The notes under the pieces were generated by a model. That model ran no database searches. It was given only the letters and a program-made list of their open reading frames with translations, and was not told the origin of the DNA. Of a DNA stretch of 64,000 nt, positions 35,301 to 46,102 are shown one piece after another. The position numbers and the translations under genes are program-made. This DNA comes from Lumbricus rubellus (lineage: Eukaryota; Annelida; Clitellata; Crassiclitellata; Lumbricidae): contig OX243823.1 in the NCBI GenBank assembly GCA_945859605.1, forward strand, positions 34,076,518 through 34,140,517. Reading direction: 5' to 3'. The first letter of the stretch is position 1. The number at the start of each line of letters is the position of its first letter.

Positions 35301-36520
35301 TCCGTAGTTTCATGAGTAATAGTATCTCTCTTACAACCATTTTCGATACTAATGCTGCACACTTTCGTGGTACTGTGTCTGTTTTCAGCCATGTGTAGTT
35401 ATTAGTATCGTTACTAACAGTTATTTCAAGCACTCTTTTCGGTACTTGGTGTACACACTATTTTCCTCTTGAAACCAATTCAGAGACAAATACCGCTACT
35501 GATACTTTATTGGTTCAGCATCTGTATTTAAACCTTGCATTATTCGTACCTGTATTTCAATCATTTGAAATACTGTTGCCGGTACTTGGTACCAGTAAAT
35601 GATATCTATTATTATTATTTTGATGACCAATTATGAGTACTGTGCACTTTTATTGAATGCCGTTTCTGTTTTTAAATGCTTGCAGCAGATGAATAGACTC
35701 TGAGTGAGAGGTATGCTTCCTTTTGGTGTTTGTTGGTTCCTAAAAGCCATCAAATTTGGTGTCTCCATTTCATTCAGGTTACCCCCATTAAATTTCCTTT
35801 ATAAATTCGTGGACACTGATAAATTTTGGGTGTAGCAAAATATTTCATTGTGAACTTGATGTCCAAAAAAACTAGAAAGCGTTGGTTGAATGTTCAGTAA
35901 TATTTTTGGAGGAAGTAACGGAAAGTTTTGGAGTGAAGGAGTGAAGCACGGGCAGAGTTTTGTGCTTTAACCGATCTGTTTCTGTTAGTTTGTTCTGTTT
36001 GTAAAAAATGTTCACAAATAATGTTTATAATTTAATTCATCATTAGCTCATTTCACATGCATAGTGCAGGCCTAAAAATATCTAATGACTAAGATTTTGA
36101 GAAATGCTATTATCATCATCATCATTATTACTACTGCTACTGACTGCTACCACTACAACTATTTGCAGATGTATATTTAAGTTGAAATTAACCCTCAAAC
36201 TGAGAAAACAAATTATTGCACTGTTGTTCTAGAATGCTATTAATTGTTATGAATAATGTTGCTAAAGTTATATGAATACTGGATGAGTTAAAAGCGTAGT
36301 TTCCTGTTGTCGATTGGAACTGCCTACATAGTTGTATTTGTGTATATATACAGATAGATATTGTGATGTTTTTGCCAGATCTGTTCTGTACAGTCTGATG
36401 TAGTATAGAATGTTAGTAGATAAGGAGAGATAGAGAGATAGCAGCGAGATAGAGAGACGAAAGGCGTAAAAGTTTCATGATTAAATAAATTTTCGTCGCA
36501 AAGTGTTTCGCATTTGTTGA
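32330..36520 (+). other. Repeat-poor AT-rich region with a likely poly(A) signal; possible VPS13 3' UTR
   Basis: About 4.1 kb contains no terminal-repeat element, no full SINE and no convincing open frame, unlike the rest of the window. AATAAA occurs at about 32,813 and again at about 36,485, the latter followed within 30 bases by a GT-rich stretch (GTGTTTCGCATTTGTTGAG), as at animal cleavage sites. It may be a long VPS13 3' UTR or a noncoding transcript. The strand is inferred from the signal only. Confidence 0.4.
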
Positions 36521-36544
36521 GTTGTTCATAATTGATTAATAATT

Positions 36545-36706
36545 ATGTCTGTTAATTGTGATAATTATAATGAATTGTTTGATTTCAATTTTCGTGACAA
36601 ATTTCCATCGCGTGATTGGTCTTCAATAAACAAATCGACTTCATCACAACCGACTGATTTTAGTTTGAGCGCGTGTGTGGCCTTATTGACATCACAATTC
36701 TCCAGT
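36545..36706 (+). CDS. Tentative first coding exon of the ISG12-like gene
   Basis: ATG opens 54 codons (MSVNCDNYNELFDFNF...) up to a GTATGC donor at 36,707 in phase 0, which fits the phase-0 acceptor of the next exon at 37,450. Downstream is only an ATGT microsatellite. I recognise no domain in it. It starts 60 bases after an AATAAA, so promoter and upstream 3' end would be very close. The link to the ISG12 exon is inferred from phase and position only. Confidence 0.3.
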
Positions 36707-36764
36707 GTATGCATGTATGTATGCATGCATGTATCTATGCATGTATATATGTATGTATGCGGGC

Positions 36765-36920
36765 TCAAATCTACCTCGAGCCGCCGTGTAGCCTAAGGAC
36801 CCTGAGTAAATGCTTCAATCGCAAATGCTCGTGCGCTTTGGTCCGAAACTCTGTAACCCTGTAATCGGGAGCGCCTCCGAGTAGAATCTTGAAGAAGCGC
36901 TATAACAAGTGCTCTTAGGC
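36765..36920 (+). mobile_element. 5'-truncated SINE
   Basis: It starts in a degenerate B box (GGGCTCAAATCTACC) and continues to GGGAGCGCCTCCGAGTAG and GAAGAAGCGCTATAACAAGTG, the 3' tail seen elsewhere. Confidence 0.75.
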
Positions 36921-37449
36921 CTATATAGACGGATGCGAAGGTTCGCTGTGTTTGGTAAAACCTACGCCACTGGTTGCACTCTGCCAGTGCCAAGCCTGGA
37001 TAAAGGAGGGACACTATCATCACCTCTATTATTGCAGTGTCGTTAAACAGCACCCAAAATCAATGAATCGCTTTGGCAACAAGGCATGTAGGACAGCAAC
37101 TCAGATAATAATCTGTGATCAACACCTCTGGCGTTCGTAAAGTTAATCAGATCGTTTAACATGTGTTTAATATCGGTGTGCTGAAGATTGTAGGGCTTAC
37201 CATTACCACTCAACATGCAATGATCAACAAATGGCTGTTATATAATTATATTCCCCAGAGTATCTCTTTCGGTTTTGAATCGTGGTTTTCGAAAAAAAAT
37301 AGACATTTTCCAATACTGCCACGTATAGCCTACAGTTGCAACCTTGTATTGTTTATGCATCACGCGCTCACTGCAGTCTGGGTCACGTGACGCCAGCTGA
37401 TCGGTTTTTATAATGACAGTCGGTCGTGTGTCAGTGTCCACCTAGACAG

Positions 37450-40400
37450 GAAGCGATAAGGTTGACGCAGTTGGTGAAATTGGACGAAAACATTGAAGAC
37501 AAAGAATTTAAAGCCAACGCTGATCTCATCAATATGTGAGTACATGGAAGAATTTAATGCAATTCTAGGCTGAACGTTTCGGAATTGTTCATTATTGTAT
37601 TACATTTGGAGAGTTTTGAAGTGACTTCTTCTTCTTCTGGTTCTCTGCCCTAGGCAGGTTCGGCTGTCCAATGTCGCCACTCTTCCCTCCGCTGGGCCTT
37701 CTCGCTTCTCCTTTAGTCTTTGATATCCTGTCTTCTTCATCAGCGTCTGTAGTAGCTTCATTTGACATTTTACTCGGGATTCATAGAGGGGTGGTCTCCC
37801 GTTGCCTTCTCCTCGGTGTCTTTAACGAGACACCATCTCCCTGCGTTGCCAAGTTCCGTCATCCGTCCTTCAGGATCTTCTACTCTGGATTCTCGCATAT
37901 ACCAGCGAGACTCGGTCGCCCACTACGCACTGCGTTTTCAACAGGGGGGACCGCGTGAAGGTGGCGTGGTGGACTTTTGAGCAGCAGAGGCTATATGAGA
38001 CGCTTGCTTACCCCATTCCCCCCCCCTTGAAGCGACTATATTAGGTTATATGGGAGTGGTGACTATGCTATAGGCTAGAGCTCAGAAGAAGACCAGGGAA
38101 ATGGGAAGGTGTTTTAGCAGCGGACTAAAGTAAGAAGACTACCAACATGGATTTGTGAGGAAGGTTAGCCTATCCTATTCGGCTAGGACGGACCGAGAAA
38201 GTCTATCACTGGATAGACTTTCTGTTCTAATTAAAGGCCTATAGTGGCAGCCTATATGTGTGCGTGTGTGTGGGGGGGGGGGCGTGTTGGCTGAAGTACT
38301 TAATCAGTGTTATCAAATTTAGTAGACCAACGCAGTGAGCGCCTCTGAGTAAACATTCTGAAGAGGCGCTGTATACATTATCAGAATGAATAAACAATTG
38401 AACGAACGAACGAAGTTCAACGAACGAACGAACATGTATGTAGTACAGTAGTATAGGCTATACTTGGTTGCATATGACAAATTGACAATTTGTACATTGA
38501 CTTATTTGAACATGACATTCCCATGGGCATTACAATAGATTAGGCTGTTGATTAATTTTATTTGATGGTAACTCAGTAAAGCGTAAAAAAAATTGTTGTG
38601 TTTCCGGTAACCCGACCGACCCATTTCTACGGCCGCGACTCAAATATTGTTTTCAAAAAATTTTATTAAAAAATATTTAACAAAAAAAAATCAAAATAAA
38701 TTTTTTTTCCCAAAAAATATTTTTTTAACATTTGTATTGACATAACATAGGCTAAGAGACGTCAACAAAATGAAATTAATAGGACTGTTTCTAGAGCAGT
38801 TTTAGGTGCAGACAGTCGGGGAAATAGGCAGTTTATACTTGCTCAGAACACGTACTTTGTTTAAGCGTGCAAAAAGACTAGTGGGGTATACTTTTTTGGA
38901 TAGTCACTGCATAAAAATATTTGACCAAAATAAAAATATTTTCCGACCTACCTACCCAATTTTTTTAGCTCTGTTACCGGAAACACAACATATTTTTTTA
39001 GGCCTAACGAAACGATTACGAACAGTAGTTGCTAACGTCGCTGTGTGATAACAAAGATCATTAGCGACGCCCTCCTCCTTTATACAGGATTGGGACTGGC
39101 AATGGCAGAGAGCAACCAGTGGCGGAGTTAAATTAAACGATTTACATTTGCTGCCTATATAATGTGTATACATTATAGCCTTAATTTCCAACAGTTGCGA
39201 AGTTGTCTATAGCCTAGACAGAATAATTAATGTAGGGCGGCGCCGCGGCAGGGCCTAACAGTACTGTAACAAATCAGCTACACCGTGTAGCTGATTTGTT
39301 ATAGCCTATCACACGTCAACTCGCGTGTAGGCCTAATGCTTCCAAGAGATGCATGGCTTGCATCAGGGTCACTAGTCTGGGTGAGAACGATCGGGAGGTT
39401 GAGGGTTCAGCCGGGTATAATCAGCCCTAATCTTTTTTGATGCCATGGGCGTCCACAGCGGGGCGCAAGGGGGTGCAAGTGCGCCCCCTGGATTTTTCGC
39501 ATAGTTGCACATAAATTTAGATTATTTGGTTATGATTGTTACAACGCGATTTTCAATGTGATTATCGATTCATTCTACAAGTTGAACCTATAGTATATAA
39601 TTACCTTTCTTTGGGCGCATAACGTATAGGCCTACATGTATGTAGGCTATAGGATTCTCTCGTGGTAATATGGAAATTCAAGCTGTCACCCATTAAATTT
39701 AGACCATGTGACAATTATTTAAAAGTTTGCGGCCGCCTAGAAAAATTCCTGTGGACGCCCATGTTTGATGCCCCACAGTAATTTAGCACACTCAACTCCA
39801 CATAGGCCTGAATCAACGCCACTGCTCGCACTTTGGCAGTGCCAGTCCCAAATCTGGGTAAAGGAGGAGGGCGACGCTACGAATCTCTGTTGTCACATTG
39901 TGTCGTTAAACTGAAACAACCAACTCCAGTTAGGGAAAGTGCCCTAAGATGGGACAGTTCCTAAGATGGGACACACCCAATATTATTGTTATTCAGCAGA
40001 GGACGCCACTGTTTACAGTTGCAAATGATGTATCCCCAATATTAGATCCCGCATACCAACTATTACTACTAGCGATGCTGTTGCCTTGATGTTATTGATT
40101 TTTGAAAATTTTCGTGATCGCTGATGCTATGTCACGTTCTTCGATTTTTGTACACAGTAAGGAAAGCGTTATATATTTATTTCATTTTATGGTATATGCC
40201 TATAATAGCCTCTTTATAAGTGTTAATTATTTATTCTGCATAGCTGTAGACTGAGTGATAATAAAAATAATTGTTTTATAATAAGCTGCAACAGTGTGCC
40301 ATAAGATGGGACACCACAAGATACCATAAGATGGGACACTTTTTAGGCTACAATGCTTGGGCATATAATCGATTTGTATAAAAATAAATTCAATGTTTAC

Positions 40401-41295
40401 AAATTATGAATGGCGTTGATTTTGTTGATTGCTAGTAGGTAATGGCGTATTGCAGAAAGTTTTGTGGAGGCTTATGGATTGAGCAACAGATTTTATTATA
40501 CCCAGGGGCCCAGGACTTGGCATTGACATTAAAAGTCTTAAGATTCAAAAAATTTCTCTGTTGTTGATAAATTTGAATAACAGAACCACCCATGAGCCAT
40601 TCTATTGTAATTATATTGACTGCATACTGAAATTTTCACAATCTGATACCATGGAAATTGCTGTCCCATCTTAGGAGCATAGGTGCCTAAGATGGGACAC
40701 TTTGGTACTTTTTATAAATGACAATAATAATACATTTTTATGATAGGTGTCAAATTTTACAACCGCCATTTGAAAGTTAAATGCACATGCAGTACATCAA
40801 TGCAGTTTAGTTTAACATGGTGCTTTTTGCAATGTAAAAAATTGGAAAAAGCTGTTAAGTGTCCCATCTTAGGGTACTTTCCCTACTTTCAATAAGCTTA
40901 ATAATTGTTGAAGATAACATGTGGTTTGTCGAGAATGAGAATTATTCGCTTATACTGACTTCTTTCTGCCTGTGATGAATTTAATTATCAGGCCTTTCGG
41001 TATCATGACAGCTCTCTCGTACATGGGCTTCACGAGCGCAGGTATCGCGGCCGGGAGCACTGCCGCCGGGATGATGTCTACCGCAGCCATCGCCAACGGT
41101 GGTGGCATAGCCGCGGGAAGCATGGTCGCCACCCTCATGTCCTATGGGGCAGCTGGGGTCGCTCTCGGCCCAGTCGGTATAGCTGCAGTCGCGGTCGTCG
41201 GAGCAGGCGCCGTCGGGGTAGGCGTTGCCGCAGGTGCCGTGGCACCTGCGGCCGCTGCAGCCTCAGCGTTTGCTGCCTTTGCTGCGATGCCTTGA
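37450..41295 (+). CDS. ISG12 (IFI6/IFI27)-like membrane protein, last two exons
   Basis: Exons 37450-37535 and 40992-41295 join in phase 2 (GTGAGT donor, ATTATCAG acceptor), ending in TGA. The second exon carries the family core GFTSAGIAAGSTAAGMMS, then AAIANGGGIAAGSMVATL, then a Gly/Ala/Val-rich hydrophobic tail. ISG12 proteins are small hydrophobic proteins of mitochondria or other membranes, and interferon-inducible in vertebrates. The first exon gives EAIRLTQLVKLDENIEDKEF, which I do not recognise. AATAAA lies at 41,452. The 3.5-kb intron holds Harbinger, hAT and TA-flanked elements. The exon is GC-rich against an AT-rich flank. Upstream exons are uncertain (see 36,545). Confidence 0.8.
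37620..38030. other. Unassigned stretch, possible decayed retroelement end
   Basis: A CTTCTTCTTCTTC start is followed by GC-richer sequence with long but unrecognised frames on plus. Read on minus it would end in an (AGA)n tail, as some LINE 3' ends do. I cannot name it. Confidence 0.25.
38580..39004. mobile_element. Harbinger-like MITE, second copy
   Basis: TAA flanks both sides (38577-38579, 39005-39007). The ends and interior (GACTAGTGGGGTATACTTTTT) match 13,765-14,203. A minus-strand copy of the GTGCCAGTCCC repeat follows at once. Confidence 0.75.
39444..39763. mobile_element. hAT MITE (CATGGGCGTCCACAG ends)
   Basis: Inverted ends CATGGGCGTCCACAG and CTGTGGACGCCCATG, with a perfect 8-bp duplication TTTGATGC (39436-39443, 39764-39771). 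About 105 bp of its interior (around 39,515-39,625) recurs at 47,305-47,410. Confidence 0.9.
39933..40883. mobile_element. TA-flanked element with iterated CTAAGATGGGACAC motif
   Basis: TA is at 39931-39932 and 40884-40885. The ends GGGAAAGTGCCCTAAGATGG and the complement of TCTTAGGGTACTTTCCC form the inverted repeats. The motif (C/A)TAAGATGGGACA recurs at least five more times inside in both orientations. There is no open frame of note. It sits in the ISG12-like intron. Confidence 0.8.
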
Positions 41296-41439
41296 AGGAA
41301 TCAAGATGGAGATTCGAGACCAGCTGCAGCCCTGTAACTACGAAAGGTGTCTTGGACATTTCGAAATCTAAGAGGAAACCTTTTGGGATAATTTTACGAA
41401 CAAATGGGCTCATGGCTGTGCGAAAATGGATCTGGTCTA

Positions 41440-42720
41440 ACCTGCAGTTAAAATAAACCGATGAAAGTCTGTAATTAAGTTAAATTATTTAAAATTCTGT
41501 TGTCAGCTTAAACAGATTAAATTCTGTAATTACATCTATATGCTGAACTTGTTAAATCATGTAAATAAGCTAAATTGTTTAAATCCTGTAAATAAGCTAA
41601 ATAAATTGCTGTTAGCCTAAACTTATTAAACTCTGTAATTAGGCCTATGCTGAACTTATTAAATCCTGCAAAGAAGCTGAATTGTTTAAATTAAGTAAAC
41701 AAAAATTAATTTATGAAATTAGGATAAACTGTTTAAATTCTGCAATTCTATAATAGCTAAATTGCTTAAATTCTGTAACTAAATAGCCTACAATAATTCA
41801 ATTTTTTAATAAAGCTAAATTGTTTAAATTCTGTAATAAAGCTAAATAAATTCTGTTGTTAGCTTAAACTGCTTATATTCTGTAATTATTCTGTAAATAA
41901 GCTGAATTGTTCAAATTGTGTAAGTAAACAAAATTAAATTATATATAAATTACTAGCTGTACCCAGCCACGCGTTGCTGTGGCAGAAAAGACCCCCCTCC
42001 CCTCCCCCTTCCCCTCCCCCGCCCCTCCCCCTCCCTCTCTATTATCCCCTCCACCTCCCCTCCGCCTCCCCTCCGCCTCCCCCTCTCCTTCCCTCCCCTC
42101 CCTCCCCTTCCCTCCCCTCCACTCCCCCTCCCCATTCCCCTCCCCCTCCCCTCCTCCTCCCCTTCCCCATCCCCCTCCCTCTTCCCCTCCGCTCCGTCCA
42201 CCTCCGACTCCGCTCGTTTCGTCCCTCAGACCATCCTTTACTGACAGCGGATAGAGCCCAAGAATTTTTGAAGGCCGTAACGTAATTATTTATCGAGTCG
42301 CTTATGACGTCAGGGGACGCGCACTCATTAATGCTTAGTCACTTTGTTTCGGGTAAAGACGATTCTGAAATTTTGGAAGCGTGCCGTTTCGTTCAAATTG
42401 CAAATGGCGGGCGAACGGATTGCAAAGTTCACTTTTTGTGGAAACGATTGGGTTTTTTTCGGGAAAAGAAATGTCGTGACCTTGCGGTATCGGAATGGAA
42501 GGTTTTGGTAAATTTTCAAAACAATTGATGCGTCAGTTTCGGCGTGATCGTGACCGCAGGATCGCAAAGTTTCATTTTTATTTATATAGATTTACTATAT
42601 TAAATTATTTCGACTCTAGTTGCAAGTCTGTAACTAAGCTGCATTATTTCGATTTTGTAATTAAGCCAAATTGTTTAAATTCTCTACTAAAGAACTGTTT
42701 GAATTATGGAACCAATCTAT
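41440..42720 (+). repeat. Degenerate AT-rich satellite (TAAATTCTGTAATTAAGCT), split by a Helentron
   Basis: Units of about 30-45 bp with TTAAATTCTGTAA and AAGCTAAATTG run from just after the ISG12-like poly(A) signal to 41,950 and resume at 42,600-42,720. Confidence 0.7.
41952..42590 (-). mobile_element. Helentron-like non-autonomous element (minus)
   Basis: On the minus strand it begins TCTATATAAATAAAAATGAA and ends CACGCGTGGCTGGGTACAGCTAGT-like with CTAGT, matching Helentron/Helitron2 termini. A polypurine tract (GGGGAGGGG-type, 41,990-42,190) lies before the 3' end. A related copy is at 54,135-54,992. Confidence 0.75.
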
Positions 42721-42899
42721 AGGCCTAAAGTAAACCAGCGTAAATCAAAGTTAATTAAAATAAAATGTTGCATTAAGTAAAACTGCAAAATAAAATGAAT
42801 TCTGTTCGTCTACAATTAAAACTATGGTCCACACGATTCTTTTAACTCTTTGGAATGAAAGATGATGGATAAATGAAAGATGATGGATGAATGCATAGA

Positions 42900-43042
42900 T
42901 GATGGGGTGTGGCTTGGCGTGCATGAGAGTGGTTGGGCGGCGGGGCAGGGCGTTGTTGGGTGGGGCAGGGTGTGGCAAGGGCGTGGCATGGCGTGCCTGG
43001 GCGTGGCTGGCCGCGGTGTGGCAGGCCGCGGTGTGGCAGGCA
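42900..43042 (+). repeat. GC-rich minisatellite (GGCGTGGC / GGCCGCGGTGTGGCA)
   Basis: Irregular G/C/T-rich units, including an exact double GGCCGCGGTGTGGCAGG. It is followed at 43,042 by one hAT-like end (CAGGGACGTAACTAGG) with no partner found. Confidence 0.6.
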
Positions 43043-43194
43043 GGGACGTAACTAGGATTTTTCGTTTGGGGGGGCTTAAGCCTTAAGTATGAGTCCCTAC
43101 AGCAGGACGGCGCGCTCCATCACACACCGCCAAGAACACTATGGAGTAGGCCTGTCTGTGACGTGCGAACCTTTATTTCATTGAGCCTTACATG

Positions 43195-45726
43195 CAGGGG
43201 CGGAAACCTAGGGGGGGACAGGGGGGGACGGTCCCCCCCAATGAAGACGTTGGGGGGGACGGCCCATGCATTTGTCCCCCCCAATGTTCAAGCGTTAGGA
43301 CATGTACACAATCTTCAGTAGTGAACTAGAGAGAAAAAAATTTTTAGCAGATGAAGTAAATATTTATAATGATATGAATTCCAGAGCAATCCAGGCTCTA
43401 ACGAAAAGTTATTAAGTCTAACGTTGGGTAGTTTGCGAACATTATACTGTATAAATAAGACACCTCTTTTAACATGTTACTAATTATTACAAAGGCCTTG
43501 CTAACACCCAACGTCACAAATTTACAATGTCATCGGGTTTCTGCTACATTCAATTCAGCTTCTCTTCAGACTCAAATCAACGTCATGTTCAACATTAGAA
43601 GTAATATGGAAAGTAAATACGTAAGTAAGTAAGTATTTTGTTTATTATTCCTCTTGAAAGCGAACAATGGGATATAGAACATCAGTGGGTCCATGGGCGG
43701 AGTTTATTACGGGCTAAGGGGGGCTCAAACCCCTCAAGAAGGCCCAGATTCGGGTCTGTCACAAGGAAAATGGTATAGTTTCCGGGGTCAGCCCCCAAGA
43801 AACTTTCACGAATGAAACTTGAATCCGATGATTAACACTTTTTTGTCCGGGAAAATAGCATGGTTGTTGTGAGACTTCAATTAAAGTCGTTGACTAAAAC
43901 GGGTGTGTCCGGAAAGTTAGTATGGTTTCATGAGATTTCTACTAAACTCGACGTGTGTAAGGAAAAACAATGGATTTTATGAGATTTCAACCCAATGACT
44001 AAGAAAAAGTCAACACAATTTTTTGCCCAAAAAATAATATGGTTTTTGTGAGATTTAAACTAAACTCGATGTGCAAAAAATACGTTTACGCAAAATAGTA
44101 TGGTTTTTAAAAGAATATAAAAAATTTCTATGACTAAAAAGGTGTTTACGGAAACATTATGGTTTAATGAGATTTCATTTAAACTCAATGACTCAAAAAG
44201 GTTTTTACGCGAAACAGTATAGTTTAATGAGATTTTAATTAAACTCGATGAGATAAAAACTAAGAAAAGGTGTCTACGGAAAATAGTATGGATCTATGAT
44301 ATTTCAATTAAACTATATGACCAAAAAAAGGTGTTTACGGAATAAATTATGGTTTTATTATATTTCGATTAAACTCGGTCACTAAAAAAGTGTTTACGCA
44401 AAATAGTATGGTTTTATAAGATTTTAATAAAAGTCGATGAGTTAATGTTTCAAAAAAGGTGTCTACTGAAAATAGTATGGATCTATGTTATTTCAATTAA
44501 ACTATATGACTAAAAAAGGTGTTTACGGAATAAATTATGTTTTTATTAAATTTCGATTAAGCTCGATCACTAAAAGGGTGTTTACGCAAAATAGTATGGT
44601 TTTTATGAGATTTCAATTAAACTCAATGACTAAAAAAGGTGTTTACGGAAAATAGTACGGATCTATGATATTTTAATTAAACTAGATGACTAAAAAAGAT
44701 TATTACGGAAAATAGTAAGGTTTTATGATATTTCAAATAAACTAGATAACTAAAAAAAGGTGTTTACGCAAGATAGTATAGTTTTTATTAGATTTCAATT
44801 AAACTCGAAGACTAAAAAAGCTCATTAACTTTTGAATCGAGACAAAAATTCTGGCGCTGCTCAATCTGGACCAAGTGTCCGCCTCATATCCAAACTTCAA
44901 GTTTTTTAGCCCCCAAGAATGGAAACCAAACTCCGCCCACAACTTGGTCTCTTGAACGGATTTAGGCTATGCATTATGAGAGTTTGCAGGGCTTTTAAAC
45001 GTGCACGTTCACATAGATGTGTTGATTTAAAAAAGGCAGTTATACTGGTCTTAGAGAGTTGCAAAATAACAACCTCGCAGCTAAAAATAGTTTCAAAAAA
45101 TCCAATGTCATCTGATTGGCAGTTGTTTACTAGGGAATATCGAAAGATTGAGAAAGAGTCATACAGTTCTGAAACTTCCTTTGAAATGCTCAGATAGGAG
45201 GTATAATAATATAGACACGAGTAGGTTTTAATTTCTATCAGTGTTTCCTTTCCAGTCTTTCTATTAAACATAATTTGCATATAAAAAATTAACGCAAGGA
45301 ATTTAGTCATGAATTTGAGTAAAATTCAGTAAATTGTATGTTTTTCTTATATATTTCGTTGGTTTAATATACTACAGAGGTGTCTATGTTAAAAGCTTCG
45401 AATGTTTTTTGGAAGGCAATTGTGTGAAATTTGCCAAATTCCATCATTATATAAATCCATAATATAAACTTTAAAAGAGGTGTCTAATACAATCTGCACT
45501 CCGATCGTGTTCAATAACAAATTACAGTTTGAACTACTTCTATCGGGACTGAGAAAATGGATCTTTTTTAAAAATTGATGACAGCTAAATTGCTACAATT
45601 TATTAGACGTGAACATTAAAAAACAGCCTTCCTTCACTCCTCCCAACTCGGCGCTTTGAGCCTCAGCGATCGACTTTTGGCCGCTCGTCCGTCCCCCCCA
45701 AAGTTCGGACCAGGTTTCCGCCCCTG
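43195..45726. mobile_element. hAT-type element inserted in the mariner transposase
   Basis: The inverted ends are CAGGGGCGGAAACCT and AGGTTTCCGCCCCTG, with a perfect 8-bp duplication CTTACATG (43187-43194, 45727-45734). Subterminal sequence (GTCCGAACTTTGGGGGGGACGG in inverse) matches the hAT element at 12.8 kb in the opposite orientation. Open frames at 44,906-45,310 show no recognisable transposase domain. Confidence 0.9.
43692..44941. mobile_element. Nested hAT-like element with iterated internal repeats
   Basis: The ends are CATGGGCGGAGTTT and the complement of AAACTCCGCCCAC. The flanking 8-mers AGTGGGTC and ACTTGGTC agree at 6 of 8 positions. The inside is about a dozen degenerate units built on GACTAAAAAAGGTGTTTACG and ATAGTATGGTTTTATGAGAT. 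No gene. Confidence 0.65.
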
Positions 45727-46102
45727 CTTACATGTGGCCCCCAAACAGCCCGGACTTGAATCCAGTCGACTACGCTGTTTGGGGCGCCCTTCAACAGTTG
45801 GTATACCGTCGTAGAAGTTTCACCACATTGGATCAGCTGAAAGAAACAATCGTCACAGAGTGGACCAAGCTGTCACAGCGTTTCATTGACCACGCAATTG
45901 ATCAACGGCGGCGTCCGCTTCAATGCGTGGTCGAGCAGCAAGGAGGACACATTGAACATTTTATGTAACGAAATCCATCCATGTAATGTTACAGTAAAAA
46001 TAATTGCTGTGTTTTTGTGAATTTTTACGGTTATATTTGAATTGGTCTGAATAAAGTACTATCAATTTATCATTGTGCGGTTTATTTTGGACCACCCTGT
46101 AT

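Larger units (their letters stand above)
43098..46099 (+). mobile_element. mariner-type transposon remnant, split by an hAT insertion
   Basis: The left piece (43,098-43,194) reads LQQDGA, then frameshifted transposase sequence. The right piece (45,735-45,968) reads WPPNSPDLNPVDYAVWG and the end GGHIEHFM, then a stop. The right terminal repeat (GGTTTATTTTGGACCACCCTG) ends at TA 46,100-46,101. Two acidic residues of the DDD triad are visible (QQD, VDY). The first part of the transposase and the left terminal repeat are missing, so it is dead. Confidence 0.85.

Noticed and set aside
40972..40991. Upstream MMNLII start for the ISG12-like protein
   Set aside because: These codons lie before a good acceptor (ATTATCAG) whose phase fits the upstream exon; kept only as an alternative.
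41953..42285. Proline-rich (plus) and Gly/Arg-rich (minus) frames
   Set aside because: Polypyrimidine/polypurine core of a Helentron; no domain.
44906..45310. 134-codon minus frame inside the hAT element as transposase
   Set aside because: No hAT dimerisation or catalytic motif recognised; the overlapping plus frame is equally anonymous.
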